Of a DNA stretch of 64,000 nucleotides, positions 1-9,352 are shown piece after piece (within the stretch, counting starts at the first letter, position 1; each line of letters starts with the position of its first letter). The DNA comes from Dyadobacter sandarakinus (GTDB lineage Bacteria; Bacteroidota; Bacteroidia; Cytophagales; Spirosomataceae). The stretch lies in the NCBI RefSeq assembly GCF_016894445.1, contig NZ_CP056775.1, positions 1,614,001-1,678,000 of the forward strand, in the 5' to 3' direction. The notes under the pieces were generated by a model. That model was not told the DNA's origin. It made no database searches and saw only the letters and a list, made by a program, of their open reading frames with translations. The translations under genes and the position numbers were made by a program.

Positions 1-1
1 A

Positions 2-535
2 GGCGGGACACCTGCCTCCGCAGCACGCGCAGGCAAGCTCAACCTGCCCATGACCCTGGCCATACTCGGCGGGCCGCCCGATAGGTTTGTGTCGTTCTCC
101 GATATTTTTCGCCGGTCGGCCCGGGAGGCGGGGCATGATGTTTCCGGATTACAGCTGGGTATCAATACCCACTTTTACGTTGCAGAAACGTCGCAGCAGG
201 CAGCTGACGAATTTTATCCGCCTTATCAACTGCTGATGAACCGCGTAGGCCGGGAACGTGGCTGGTCGCGCCTGACCCGTGATCAGTACGAATATAGCCG
301 CACATACGGTCCGCTCACCGTCGGTAGCCCGGCAGAAGTCACGGAAAAAATCCTGCATTTCCATGAGTTGTTCGGCAATACGCGCTACCTGGCGCAGATG
401 GTCAATGGCCAGGATCTTCCGCATGAGAAGAACCTGAAAGCCATTGAACTGTTTGGAACCATCGTAGCACCGGCCGTGCGCAAAGCATTGGCATTGTCTG
501 GCGAAACAAAAGTGGGCCCGGAAGATAAAGGATAG
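2..535 (+). CDS. LLM-class flavin-dependent oxidoreductase, C-terminal part (partial)
   Basis: This is the C-terminal half of a luciferase-like monooxygenase (FMN- or F420-dependent, TIM-barrel family). The frame is open to the left edge of the window. An internal ATG exists at position 50, but the residues before it (GGTPASAARAGKLNLP) are typical family sequence, so the gene starts outside. The pattern 'SAARAGKLNLPMTLAILGG' followed by an 'AxSPAEVxEKILxFHELFG'-like stretch near the C-terminus matches the end of the barrel. Substrate cannot be predicted. It converges with the GH15 gene, 49 bp away, and I see no terminator hairpin between them. Confidence 0.8.
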   Translation, partial: GGTPASAARAGKLNLPMTLAILGGPPDRFVSFSDIFRRSAREAGHDVSGLQLGINTHFYVAETSQQAADEFYPPYQLLMNRVGRERGWSRLTRDQYEYSRTYGPLTVGSPAEVTEKILHFHELFGNTRYLAQMVNGQDLPHEKNLKAIELFGTIVAPAVRKALALSGETKVGPEDKG

Positions 536-584
536 CCCGCCAGTTGCAGCGTTATGCCTGCTGGTGGATCAGCCCACGACCCTC

Positions 585-2393
585 CTAATGCCGGTCGAGC
601 TGCTTGTCGAGTTCGAGCGCTGCGCTGATCAGGGCCAGGTGGGTAAATGCCTGTGGAAAGTTGCCGAGGTGCTCAGCCTTGTGGCTGATCTGCTCACTGA
701 AAAGACCCAGGTGATTGGCATATCCGTTCATTTTTTCAAAACTATCCAGCGCTTTGGCCACTTCCCCGCTTTTGGCAAGCGACTCGATATACCAGAACGA
801 ACACATGTTGAATGTGCCCTCCTCCCCTCCAAGTCCGTCAAACTGGTCGTCGCCATTCCGGTAACGGTACAGGAGTACGTCGAGCCCGAGCTGCTTTTCC
901 ACAACCTTCATCGTAGAGAGCCAGCGTGGTTCCAGCGGAGATATGAAATGCATGAGTGACATCAGCAGCACACTGGCGTCCACCTTATCGGCACCCCGGT
1001 ACTGTACCCATGCACCTACCTCTTCATTCCAGAAGTTATGGTAAATGTCGAGGTAAATCTGGTCACGCAGCTGCTGCCACTCGGCCTGCGGATATGGAAA
1101 CGACCTGAACTCGGCAATCTTGATTGCCCGGTCCATGGCTACCCAGCACATGAGCCTGCTGTGCAGAAATTCTTTTTTGATGTTCCTGATTTCCCAGATA
1201 CCGTGATCCGCCTGGTTCCATACCTCCTTCACACATTCAACCTGCTTCACGATGGTCTCCCAGAACTCATAGGTAATGGCTGTGTGCTGCTTGTTGTAGA
1301 TGTAAACCGTATCAATCAGCTCGCCGTAAATATCTATCTGCAGCTGATCCCGGGCTGCATTGCCCACCCGCACAGGCTTCGATTGTTTGTAGCCTTCGAG
1401 GTGGTCCAGCTCACGTTCGTCCAGATCATGCTTACCATCAATCGAATACATCAGGTAAAGCTTATCCTCCTCGCTGCGGTCGTGGATCCATTGCAGGAAT
1501 GCAGTAGCTTCGTCTGTATATCCCAGCCGGAGAAATGCATACATCGTGAAAGCCGCATCCCGGATCCAGGTAAAGCGATAGTCCCAGTTGCGCCCGCCGC
1601 CAATCGTCTCCGGCAGGCTGAACGTAGCCGCAGCCACCATGGAGCCCTGCTCCGAAGATGTCAGAAGTTTGAGCGTGATCGCCGACCGGTTTACAGCTTC
1701 CTTCCAGCGTCCCTTGTAGGTCGATTGTGTGCTCCATCCCCGCCAGAAATCGATGGTGTCCTTGTAGGTATGTAACTTGTAAAAATCAATGGGATTGGAT
1801 TCTTCAATTTTATCGTAACCACATTCCAGTACGAGGTAGGCGGTTTCGGATTGCTTTACTGTAAACTCAGCATATCCTGCATTTTCACGCACTTCCAGCG
1901 GCACGTCGGCCAGGAGGCGCAGCAGCGTAGGTTCGGCCGTATCCGACCGGAAGGTCAGCTCGTTGTCTTCCAGCTTGCAGCTATGTCCGACGGTACCATA
2001 GTCGAACGCAGGTGCGCAGCGAACCTGGTACCGGATGTTGCCCCGCACACTTTTGATCTCGCGTACAATCGCATTGGATTTGATGGCATGTCCGTTTTTC
2101 ACAGGCATGTAATCCGTTACTTCTACAATCCCGTCCTCAGAAAAAAAACGGGTGAGCAATACTGCAGTTCCCGGCAGGTAAAGCTGGCTGGTGGTAAAAT
2201 CGCTGATCATCGGGGCTACCGAAAAACTGCCCCCGCGCTGGTGATCGAGCAAGCTGGCAAATACAGTGGGTGAGTCGAAAGTTGGGAACGACATAAAGTC
2301 GATTGAACCATTCATACTGACCAGGGCAACGGTCTTCATGTTGCCGATAATTCCATAATCTTCAATCCGCTGGTATCCCGCTTGTGACTGCAT
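585..2393 (-). CDS. Glycoside hydrolase family 15 protein (glucoamylase/trehalase-like)
   Basis: This 602-residue cytoplasmic protein, without a signal peptide, has the family GH15 two-part architecture. An N-terminal beta-rich domain starts with 'IEDYGIIGNMKTVALVS' and 'GSIDFMSFPTFDSPTVFA'. It is followed by an (alpha/alpha)6 barrel whose signature RNWDYRFTWIRDA sits at residues 268-280. Family members are inverting hydrolases of alpha-glucosidic bonds, and the bacterial branch with this N-terminus includes trehalases and glucoamylase-like enzymes. The exact sugar cannot be told from sequence. The ATG at 2393 is followed immediately by conserved family sequence, which supports this start. 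It appears monocistronic, with an AraC regulator 114 bp upstream on the same strand. Confidence 0.85.
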   Translation of the reverse strand: MQSQAGYQRIEDYGIIGNMKTVALVSMNGSIDFMSFPTFDSPTVFASLLDHQRGGSFSVAPMISDFTTSQLYLPGTAVLLTRFFSEDGIVEVTDYMPVKNGHAIKSNAIVREIKSVRGNIRYQVRCAPAFDYGTVGHSCKLEDNELTFRSDTAEPTLLRLLADVPLEVRENAGYAEFTVKQSETAYLVLECGYDKIEESNPIDFYKLHTYKDTIDFWRGWSTQSTYKGRWKEAVNRSAITLKLLTSSEQGSMVAAATFSLPETIGGGRNWDYRFTWIRDAAFTMYAFLRLGYTDEATAFLQWIHDRSEEDKLYLMYSIDGKHDLDERELDHLEGYKQSKPVRVGNAARDQLQIDIYGELIDTVYIYNKQHTAITYEFWETIVKQVECVKEVWNQADHGIWEIRNIKKEFLHSRLMCWVAMDRAIKIAEFRSFPYPQAEWQQLRDQIYLDIYHNFWNEEVGAWVQYRGADKVDASVLLMSLMHFISPLEPRWLSTMKVVEKQLGLDVLLYRYRNGDDQFDGLGGEEGTFNMCSFWYIESLAKSGEVAKALDSFEKMNGYANHLGLFSEQISHKAEHLGNFPQAFTHLALISAALELDKQLDRH

Positions 2394-2507
2394 TAGTTCA
2401 ATTTTGGTACAACTACAATAAAGTGCTGCCCTAAATTATCACGCCAGCATTCTACCCCGTACCCGCACATCCGGTATCTCAAAGGCATGTTCCGCTATGC
2501 CGGCAGG

Positions 2508-3350
2508 CTACCAGGTCGTGGCGGTACATGCCTGCTGAGCGGGATCGTATTTCTTGATGACTTTGGACAGGTGACTGGCATCGGTAAATCCGAGCTCCCA
2601 GGCTATCTCCTTGATACTTTGTCCTGAATGCTGCATACGGCTCTGCGCTACATTGACCCTTGCACGCAGGATATATTCTTTCAGGCTCTCCCCGGTTTTC
2701 TTCTTGAAGTACTCGCTGACATAGTTGGCAGAAAGATTGAACCGTTCCGCGAGTGCATCTATACGCAGCTTTTCATTGTCAAACAGGTTGTACTGAATGT
2801 AATGCAGCATATCGCCCGGCTGCCGGTCGCCGCCCTGGTGCGACTGGCGGAAAGTACGTTCAAAGTTCCGGACGATCAGGTTCATCAGCGCCACCATATT
2901 GGTGCGGATGATCGGCTCGGAGTCATCTTCGTTTTGCATAAACTCGTGCCGGATACTATGAATCAGGCTCACAGCCAGCATTTTATCGGTGGACGACGCC
3001 AGGATGTCACCGGGCTGCCGGTTATAGCTGCTGAGGATGTAGTGCAGGTTGGTGAACCAATCGCTGTAATCGGTGCGGTTCCATGCATTTTTTCCGAAAA
3101 ACAATGCCTTGAAACGGATAAACACAAACGAGCTTTTAGCGCGGATCTCAAAACTGTGGCAGTCATAGGGAGGCAGCAGAAAAATCGCACCGGGGCCATA
3201 AGGCAGCATGTTTTTGTTGATACATTGCATTCCCTCGCCTTTTTCTACATAAACAAGCTCAAAGAAGGTGTGCTGGTGCGGTCTTTTATTCCAGACTGAG
3301 AGTTCCTCTATGCTGATGTCAAAAGGCAGTACTGCATTTTCGGTAAACAT
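2508..3350 (-). CDS. AraC family transcriptional regulator
   Basis: This 280-residue protein has an N-terminal cupin-like ligand domain ('HQHTFFELVYVEKGEG', residues ~26-41; 'GPGAIFLLPPYD') and a C-terminal double helix-turn-helix of the AraC type. The second part contains 'LAERFNLSANYVSEYFKKKTGESLKEYI' and 'SIKEIAWELGFTDASHLSKVIKK', in which the usual PxxFR signature after the last helix is degenerate. The C-terminal tail (QQACTATTW) is atypical. It is divergent from the NADP-dependent oxidoreductase gene with 128 bp between the starts, so it may control that gene. The effector is unknown. Confidence 0.88.
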   Translation of the reverse strand: MFTENAVLPFDISIEELSVWNKRPHQHTFFELVYVEKGEGMQCINKNMLPYGPGAIFLLPPYDCHSFEIRAKSSFVFIRFKALFFGKNAWNRTDYSDWFTNLHYILSSYNRQPGDILASSTDKMLAVSLIHSIRHEFMQNEDDSEPIIRTNMVALMNLIVRNFERTFRQSHQGGDRQPGDMLHYIQYNLFDNEKLRIDALAERFNLSANYVSEYFKKKTGESLKEYILRARVNVAQSRMQHSGQSIKEIAWELGFTDASHLSKVIKKYDPAQQACTATTW

Positions 3351-3478
3351 GTTGCTTGATTTTAAACCTGGAAATTTACCTGTTATACCCCGAAAGTTAC
3401 AGCAGACGGGACAGCGGTTCTCTGCAATTTTGCAACAACAAAAAACGAAATAAAGTCAATACAAAAGCTCAAAATCCT

Positions 3479-4432
3479 ATGCAAGCGATCATTTTAAACG
3501 ACTTCGGCGACGCCGGTCAGCTGATTTATACCGAAGTACCTGTACCGGAGCCCGCAGCCGGAGAAGTCCTCATTGAAGTAAAAGCGTGGAGCATTAACCC
3601 CGTGGATGCCAAAACCCGGGCCGGAAAAGGCATGGCGGGCCGGCTCAAAGATCAGTTTCCCATAATCCTCGGCTGGGATATCAGCGGTACGGTTGTCAAA
3701 ACAGGTGCTGACGTAACGAAGTTTAAAGAGGGCGACGATGTTTTCGGCATGGTCAACTTTCCCGGTCACGGCCGCGGATATGCCGAATTTGTGGCTGCAC
3801 CTGCCTCGCACCTCGCCCTGAAACCTGCCGGTATCACCCACGCGGAAGCTGCCGCCACCACACTGGCTGCACTGACCGCCTACCAGGCCCTCATCCTGAA
3901 AGGCCCGCTACACAAAGGCGATAAGATCCTCGTGCATGCCGCCGCCGGCGGGGTCGGACATTTTACGGTACAGCTTGCCAAGCACATCGGGGCTTACGTA
4001 ATTGGCACTTCATCCGCAGAAAACCGCGATTACGTGTTGGAGATCGGTGCAGATGAACATATCGACTACAAGTCGCAACGGTTTGAAGAGCTTGTTTCCG
4101 ATGCCGACTTTGTACTGGACACCATCGGCGGCGACAACATTGTACGCTCCCTCGAAGTGCTCAAACCCAGCGGAACGCTCATCAGTACCCCCACTTCCGT
4201 GCAGGCCGAGGCCGTTGCGGAAGCTGAGAAAAAGGGCATCCGCGCCTTCTTTTTTCTAGTGGAATCCGACGGCAGCCACATGGACGAACTGGCCAGACTG
4301 CTGGCAGATGGTACCATTAAGCCTTTTGTAAACCTGTATGATTTTTCACAGATGCGTGAAGCACACCGGCAGCAGGAAAGTGGCAAAACCAAGGGTAAAA
4401 TCGTGCTGACCAAGACAGGGAGCGATTCCTGA
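3479..4432 (+). CDS. NADP-dependent MDR-family oxidoreductase (quinone reductase-like)
   Basis: This 317-residue medium-chain dehydrogenase/reductase of the zinc-independent quinone oxidoreductase branch has an N-terminal GroES-like domain (about residues 1-120) and a Rossmann domain with the nucleotide motif 'HAAAGGVGHFTVQLAKHIGA'. The frame is open further upstream to 3356, but that stretch has no family similarity, and MQAIILNDFGDAGQ is the normal N-terminus of this family, so I place the start at 3479. The upstream AraC gene is divergent. The next gene, another MDR oxidoreductase, begins 36 bp downstream on the same strand, so the two may share a transcript. Substrate unknown. Confidence 0.87.
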   Translation: MQAIILNDFGDAGQLIYTEVPVPEPAAGEVLIEVKAWSINPVDAKTRAGKGMAGRLKDQFPIILGWDISGTVVKTGADVTKFKEGDDVFGMVNFPGHGRGYAEFVAAPASHLALKPAGITHAEAAATTLAALTAYQALILKGPLHKGDKILVHAAAGGVGHFTVQLAKHIGAYVIGTSSAENRDYVLEIGADEHIDYKSQRFEELVSDADFVLDTIGGDNIVRSLEVLKPSGTLISTPTSVQAEAVAEAEKKGIRAFFFLVESDGSHMDELARLLADGTIKPFVNLYDFSQMREAHRQQESGKTKGKIVLTKTGSDS

Positions 4433-4468
4433 TTAACAACATACATTTTGCATCCATTATAACCGCAC

Positions 4469-5464
4469 ATGAACATGGCAGATACATTCAGGGCACTGGA
4501 GGTAAGTGAGTCCGATGGAAAATACAGCCTGGCAGTTGTAGACAAGACGCTTGATCAGCTTCCTGCGGGCGAAGTGCTGATCCGCGTGCATTACTCATCG
4601 CTCAACTACAAGGATGCGCTATCTGCCAGTGGCAACCGGGGCGTCACGCGTACTTTCCCGCACACGCCGGGCATTGATGCAGCCGGGATTGTGGTGGAGT
4701 CTGCCGCTCACGAATGGAAACCCGGTGACCAGGTGCTGGTCACCGGGTTTGACCTGGGGATGAACACCCGCGGCGGATTTGCGCAATATGTACGCGTACC
4801 GGCCTCCTGGGTGGTGATGCTTCCTGCCGGACTTTCCCTGCGCGAAAGTATGATCTTCGGCACGGCCGGCTTCACGGCAGGGTTGTCGGTAGATGCCATC
4901 CTGCGCCACGGGGTGACACCCGGCCAGGGCCGCATTGCCGTAAGCGGCGCTACCGGCGGAGTCGGAAGTATGTCGGTGGCGATCCTGGCCAAACTCAGGT
5001 ACCAGGTAAGCGCCATTACAGGAAAAGACGGAGACCTGCTCACCAGGCTCGGTGCTTCGGAGACGATCACGAGAACCGAAATGGAGGATACTTCCGGAAA
5101 GGCATTGCTCAAACCGCGCTTTGCAGCTGCCGTCGATACAGTGGGCGGCAACGTGCTGGCTACCATCCTGAAATCGCTCCAATATGGCGGTATTGCCACC
5201 GCCTGCGGAATGGTGGGAGGAGGCACACTGCCGGTTACCGTTTTTCCATTCATATTAAAGGGCGTGCACCTGGCCGGTATTGACTCTGTGGAAGCTCCCA
5301 TGCCTAAGCGCCTGAGCGTCTGGGAAGCATTGGCTGGTCCCTGGAAGCCTGAGATGCTGGGCACTATGGCTGAGGAAATCACCCTCGCTGAGCTGCCCGC
5401 TGCCATCGAAAAGATCCTGCATGGGAAAATGACCGGGAGGGTGATCATCAGGCTTCCCGACTAG
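4469..5464 (+). CDS. YhdH/YhfP family quinone oxidoreductase (AcuI-like acrylyl-CoA reductase)
   Basis: This 331-residue MDR-family protein begins 'MNMADTFRALEVSES'. The hallmarks of the YhdH/AcuI subgroup are visible: 'SSLNYKDALSASGNRGVTR', 'FPHTPGIDAAGIV' and the NADPH-binding 'SGATGGVGSMSVAILAKLRY'. Characterised members reduce acryloyl-CoA with NADPH. For this protein that activity is a family-based guess. There is no zinc ligand set. The gene overlaps the convergent AraC gene by 4 bp: both stop codons share the palindrome CTAG at 5461-5464. The MDR gene just upstream is likely in the same transcript. Confidence 0.88.
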   Translation: MNMADTFRALEVSESDGKYSLAVVDKTLDQLPAGEVLIRVHYSSLNYKDALSASGNRGVTRTFPHTPGIDAAGIVVESAAHEWKPGDQVLVTGFDLGMNTRGGFAQYVRVPASWVVMLPAGLSLRESMIFGTAGFTAGLSVDAILRHGVTPGQGRIAVSGATGGVGSMSVAILAKLRYQVSAITGKDGDLLTRLGASETITRTEMEDTSGKALLKPRFAAAVDTVGGNVLATILKSLQYGGIATACGMVGGGTLPVTVFPFILKGVHLAGIDSVEAPMPKRLSVWEALAGPWKPEMLGTMAEEITLAELPAAIEKILHGKMTGRVIIRLPD

Positions 5465-6306
5465 TCAGCTGCTACCGACGGGGCGACTCCGAACTGCTTT
5501 TTGAATGCAAATGAAAAGTGGGACAAATCTTCAAAACCAACATCCAGGTAAACATCGGACGCGGACCTGTGCTGTTCCCTGATCATATAGTGGGCTTCTT
5601 CCAGGCGCTTGTGCAGTAGCCAGCGGCCGGGGGTCTGGTGGAATATTTTTTCAAAATCGCGCTTGAAGGTTGACAGGCTGCGGCCCGTGAGATAGGCAAA
5701 CCGTTTCAGCTCCACATTGAACTGGTAATGCTTGTTCATAAATGCTTCAAGGTCTATCTTTCCAGGATCCGAGAAGTCAAAGAGTACATTTTTGAGTTCC
5801 GGCGCAGCCTGCAGAAGGAGCAGCAGTGCTTCCTTCTGCTTCAATGCCAGCAGCTCCGAAGTACCCGGCTGGCTCAGCAGACCTTCATACGCCCGGAGCG
5901 AGGCCATGTAGTTGCCCAGGACCGACGGCGACGGCAGCCGCGTGAAAGTTCCGGCATTGCTGTGACCAGCAGGCTGGTACCCGAGTTCCAGGCTGTACCT
6001 GCGCAGCATTTCTTCGGTAAAAAACACTGCTACCGAGCGGAATTCACCATTTTCGGGCGGGCGCTTGTCGTACTTGGAGAGATGGTTGCGGCGGCAGAAG
6101 TACAGCTCGCCTTCCCGAAAAACCTGCGTTTCCAAACCATCATTTACCACAAAACTTCCCGAGATCACCAGCCCGATCGCATGGTCGGGAATAAACTGTT
6201 CCCCTGCCCTGCTCCTGGCATGGTAGCAGGCATATTGAAGGGGATGCAGCCTTTCGGGTGTATTCATTGCCATTTTCTTCAACCAAAAACCGGACGTTTC
6301 CAGCAT
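5461..6306 (-). CDS. AraC family transcriptional regulator
   Basis: This protein of up to 281 residues has a C-terminal AraC-type DNA-binding domain ('FAYLTGRSLSTFKRDFEKIF', then 'SASDVYLDVGFEDLSHFSFAFKKQFG'). The N-terminal part is an AraC-type sensor region with 'VISGSFVVNDGLETQVFREGELYFCRR'. The start is ambiguous: ATGs occur at 6306, 6273 and 6267, and 'MNTPERLHPLQYACYHARS' at 6267 looks like the conserved beginning. The aldehyde dehydrogenase gene ends 2 bp upstream of the longest start, so the two are probably co-transcribed and this regulator may respond to an aldehyde or related metabolite. It converges on the YhdH-like gene with a 4-bp overlap. Confidence 0.87.
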   Translation of the reverse strand: MLETSGFWLKKMAMNTPERLHPLQYACYHARSRAGEQFIPDHAIGLVISGSFVVNDGLETQVFREGELYFCRRNHLSKYDKRPPENGEFRSVAVFFTEEMLRRYSLELGYQPAGHSNAGTFTRLPSPSVLGNYMASLRAYEGLLSQPGTSELLALKQKEALLLLLQAAPELKNVLFDFSDPGKIDLEAFMNKHYQFNVELKRFAYLTGRSLSTFKRDFEKIFHQTPGRWLLHKRLEEAHYMIREQHRSASDVYLDVGFEDLSHFSFAFKKQFGVAPSVAAD

Positions 6307-6308
6307 AA

Positions 6309-7724
6309 CTATCCGATCAGCGCTTTCGGTTCCAGGTAGGCTTCCAGACCATATACCCCGTACTCCCGCCCGATACCCGATTGCTTGAACCCGCCAAAGG
6401 GCGCCATCGGATCATGCCTCAGTCCATTGATCGCCACCCGGCCTGCCTGGATTTTCGAGGCCACCCGGCGCGCACGTTCCGGATCCGACGAGCTCACGTA
6501 AGCGTGCAGGCCATAATCCGTATCATTGGCAATTGTGATCGCCTCTTCATCCGTCCGGTAGGTGATAACGGACAGTACCGGCCCGAAGATTTCCTCCCGG
6601 GCAATGCGCATATCATTGGTGACGCCGGTAAAAACGGTTGGTTTTACGAAGTTACCATCCTCTAACCCCTCAGGCTGGCCGGTTCCTCCCGCCATCAGCT
6701 GGGCACCCTCATCCAGCCCGAGCTGAATGTACCCCTGTACGCGTTCATACTGCTTTTTGCTCACCATCGGCCCTACCTGTGTATCCGGGTCTTCCGGCCG
6801 CCCGACTTGGGTAGCACCTACCACCTGTTTGAGCAAAGCATTTACCTCGTCGGCACGGCTTTCGGGTACGAGCAGGCGTGTGCCGGCAATGCAGGCCTGC
6901 CCGCTGTTCATGAATGCGGCCATCACAGCCATGGGTACTGCGGTAGCAAGGTCGGCATCGTCCAGCAATATGTTAGGAGACTTTCCGCCGAGTTCCAGCG
7001 TAACTCTTTTCATGGTTGCCACTGCATCTCGCGCAATCGTTTTGCCTACGGCAGTCGAGCCTGTAAATGAGATCTTGGCTATGTCGGGGTGCCGGGTAAT
7101 TTCTGCGCCTACCACGGTACCCAGTCCATTGACGACGTTGAAAATCCCGGCAGGTACCGATGCCTCATGAAAGCATTCGAGCAGCAGCTGGGTCTGCATG
7201 CCACTCATTTCGCTCGGCTTGATCACCGCGGTACATCCTGCCGCCAGTGCAGTGGCGAGCTTGCCGCAGATAAAGCTGGTGCTGGCATTCCAGGGTGTGA
7301 TAATCCCCACCACCCCCACAGGTTCAAGCCTGATGAGCGAGGTGCCAAGTGTTTTTTCAAACGTAAAAGATTCCAGGAGCTCCATGTTGCTGGTAAAGCT
7401 GTTCAGCGCATTGTCAATGCTCATCCGGGAAAATTGCAGCGTACCTCCATATTCCTCCACCATCGCTGCTACGAGCTCGTCCTTTCTGCCAGCTACTGCA
7501 TCGTGGAGGCGTTGCAGGATCGCGATCCGCTCCGCTGAGGTTGTTTTGGAAAAAGCGGGGAAAGCAGCTTTTGCGGCCGCAATCGCCCGCCGGGTGTCCT
7601 CCACGTCGCCCAGTGTCACCCGCCCGATGAGCGTGTTTGTGGACGGATTTACAAGGTCGAAAGTTTCGGTACCGTGCGGTGTAACAAAGGAGCCGTTTAC
7701 ATAAATCTGATTAATTGTTCTCAT
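6309..7724 (-). CDS. Aldehyde dehydrogenase family protein
   Basis: This 471-residue NAD(P)-dependent aldehyde dehydrogenase of the ALDH superfamily shows the catalytic cysteine in 'NSGQACIAGTRL' (C278), the general-base glutamate in 'VTLELGGKSPN', the coenzyme loop 'ISFTGSTAVGK' and the conserved 'EEIFGPVLSV'. The frame extends 14 codons upstream with Cys-rich sequence unlike the family, so I chose MRTINQIYVNG at 7724. It oxidises an aldehyde to the carboxylic acid, and the substrate is not predictable. An AraC regulator follows immediately downstream. Confidence 0.9.
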   Translation of the reverse strand: MRTINQIYVNGSFVTPHGTETFDLVNPSTNTLIGRVTLGDVEDTRRAIAAAKAAFPAFSKTTSAERIAILQRLHDAVAGRKDELVAAMVEEYGGTLQFSRMSIDNALNSFTSNMELLESFTFEKTLGTSLIRLEPVGVVGIITPWNASTSFICGKLATALAAGCTAVIKPSEMSGMQTQLLLECFHEASVPAGIFNVVNGLGTVVGAEITRHPDIAKISFTGSTAVGKTIARDAVATMKRVTLELGGKSPNILLDDADLATAVPMAVMAAFMNSGQACIAGTRLLVPESRADEVNALLKQVVGATQVGRPEDPDTQVGPMVSKKQYERVQGYIQLGLDEGAQLMAGGTGQPEGLEDGNFVKPTVFTGVTNDMRIAREEIFGPVLSVITYRTDEEAITIANDTDYGLHAYVSSSDPERARRVASKIQAGRVAINGLRHDPMAPFGGFKQSGIGREYGVYGLEAYLEPKALIG

Positions 7725-7823
7725 TCTGCAAGTGTTAGTGACCCTGCAAAGATCACAGGTACACACCCGACTGACTTTGTTGAGAAGTTCAAGTTTACTT
7801 TGTTTAAAAGTTCATGTACCAAC

Positions 7824-7853
7824 AAAAAAAGGCAGGAACGTGTGTTCCTGCCT
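7824..7853 (-). terminator. Rho-independent terminator of the PNPOx-like gene
   Basis: A 9-bp perfect stem GGCAGGAAC / GTTCCTGCC (7831-7839 and 7844-7852) encloses a GTGT loop. On the minus strand it is followed by a run of seven T (positions 7830-7824). It lies 24 bp past the stop codon of the minus-strand gene ending at 7877. Confidence 0.85.
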
Positions 7854-7876
7854 TCAACTGAATGGATGATAATCCG

Positions 7877-8413
7877 CTATACTTTCAATTTTCCTTCGAT
7901 AGAATCGTCCAGGGTCTGACCGATGGTAGCGCCTACGAGGGTTTTTACAAATGCCACAGCATTGCCGTGCTTGTTGTCCCAATAGTATCCGTCTGCAACT
8001 TCTACCTTGATAACCGTGATCCGGGGATCGTCCTTACCCTCGGTAAACCAGGTTTTCAGAATCGGGTTCCACAACTCATCAATGAGCGCCTGATCGCGGG
8101 AGATGGTCGCTTTACCGTATATGCTCAGAAAATCAGAATGTGCCGATCCCTGAAAAAGTAGCTGCACATGATTGTCGGTTTCGATCTCCTCATTTTTATG
8201 GCTGTCCGAGGAGCTCAGGAACCAGAAGTTACCATTTTCATCTACTTTCTGTACCGACATAGGTCTTACCTGCAAAGGTCGGTTTGTTTCAATTTTGGTA
8301 CAGAAAAAACAGGAATCGGCTTTTTCTGTCAATGCTTTGATTTTTTCACCTGCTTCGCTTCCCCAAAGATCCTGATAGTTCTTTTCGGGCTGCTGCTTGT
8401 TGATGCTGTCCAT
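7877..8413 (-). CDS. Pyridoxamine 5'-phosphate oxidase-fold (general stress-like) protein
   Basis: This 178-residue cytoplasmic protein of the split-barrel flavin-binding fold shows 'PLQVRPMSVQKVDENGNFWFLSS' and 'NHVQLLFQGSAHSDFLSIYGKATISRD', typical of the general-stress-protein-26-like group that binds FMN or related cofactors. The C-terminal region 'ITVIKVEVADGYYWDNKHG' is also characteristic. The frame is open 19 codons upstream of MDSINKQQ, but that part is low-complexity, so the start at 8413 is preferred. It is a single gene with its own terminator. Physiological function unknown. Confidence 0.85.
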   Translation of the reverse strand: MDSINKQQPEKNYQDLWGSEAGEKIKALTEKADSCFFCTKIETNRPLQVRPMSVQKVDENGNFWFLSSSDSHKNEEIETDNHVQLLFQGSAHSDFLSIYGKATISRDQALIDELWNPILKTWFTEGKDDPRITVIKVEVADGYYWDNKHGNAVAFVKTLVGATIGQTLDDSIEGKLKV

Positions 8414-8737
8414 GGGTAGTGGTTTTTGTTTTTTGTTTAAACCACCGAAAGAATCATTCCAGCAAACCATTTTCCTGATTTGCCGGAATTCTGAAACGGC
8501 CGCTCAACGGATTATTGATGCTGCTTGTCGACAAATCCGGTTGTTCATCTGCAACCAGCCCGGCACGTTTTGCAGCCGGGATCTCGTACCGTAATATTGT
8601 TGTCACGGCAGGCTGCTGCCGCACATAGCCATGAAAGCAGCATCAATCATGAATTAAGCAAGAAGCCCTGCGTCCGGTACCGCCTGGGGGGGAGGTACGG
8701 TGACCGGGGCTGACCTGCTTTTTGGTACAATATACGG
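8414..8737. other. Gene-poor 324-bp intergenic region
   Basis: Only short overlapping frames occur here (for example 8525-8713), without family features or consistent initiation context. The region should hold the promoter of the minus-strand PNPOx-like gene. I could not identify a convincing Bacteroidota -33/-7 pair, RNA gene or repeat. Confidence 0.4.
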
Positions 8738-9124
8738 TCAGACCCGCGGGGTAAACAACCGGATCAGCAACTCCCCTTTTTCATCGGCCTGCAGCAGGTA
8801 ATGTGCTTTTTCCTGCACCAGCACACCACCCTGTCCATCCTTGATATTCCAGGTAATGGCTGCGCTGACTATAAAGTCCGAGAGGTTTTCAAAATGTTCC
8901 AGCGTCCCATCCGCGATGACCATCCCCTGGTGGGTATAGTAGGCCACAGCTTCCTGAAAAAAGTCCTCCACCTGCTCACTTCCGGTCACAGCGATGGTAG
9001 CGGCCTCGTCCACGACCAGGGACGGAATTGCCCAGAACCCGGAAATCTGCCGGACATCGGCCCGGCTCAATGCTTCGCCGTATGCAGCCACAAACTTTTC
9101 GACGGTCAAATTACTGATGCTCAT
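8738..9124 (-). CDS. NTF2-like (SnoaL/DUF4440-type) protein
   Basis: This 128-residue protein has the cone-shaped NTF2-like fold pattern: an N-terminal helix pair ('VEKFVAAYGEALSRADVRQISGFW'), then 'VTGSEQVEDFFQEAVAYYTHQG', then alternating strands ending in 'LIRLFTPRV'. Members act as small-molecule enzymes or binding proteins, and the role here cannot be assigned. It is a single gene, divergent from the aldo/keto reductase gene downstream. Confidence 0.65.
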   Translation of the reverse strand: MSISNLTVEKFVAAYGEALSRADVRQISGFWAIPSLVVDEAATIAVTGSEQVEDFFQEAVAYYTHQGMVIADGTLEHFENLSDFIVSAAITWNIKDGQGGVLVQEKAHYLLQADEKGELLIRLFTPRV

Positions 9125-9352
9125 TTTCGGGTTGATTTGGTGTTTCGCGCCTGACCAAAATTATCAGGCCAGCGAACGCTGCACGTGAGCACACCCGCTG
9201 CTTCATAGCGGCAGCTGTGTTTGGTGTACAAGGTACAGGTTGTTATGGCAGGCTTATTGCAGGAATCTCAAACCAGCCTCTGCAGGCAGCTTCTACCAAA
9301 AAGACTCGCTATGCTGGGCGCTGGTATTTCATTGGCAAACAAGTTTAACATA

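Noticed and set aside
585..959. Plus-strand frame over the end of the GH15 gene
   Set aside because: Antisense to conserved GH15 sequence, with no independent support.
8525..8713. Short frame in the 8.4-8.7 kb gap considered as a small gene
   Set aside because: Overlaps another short frame, no conserved features and a low-complexity composition.
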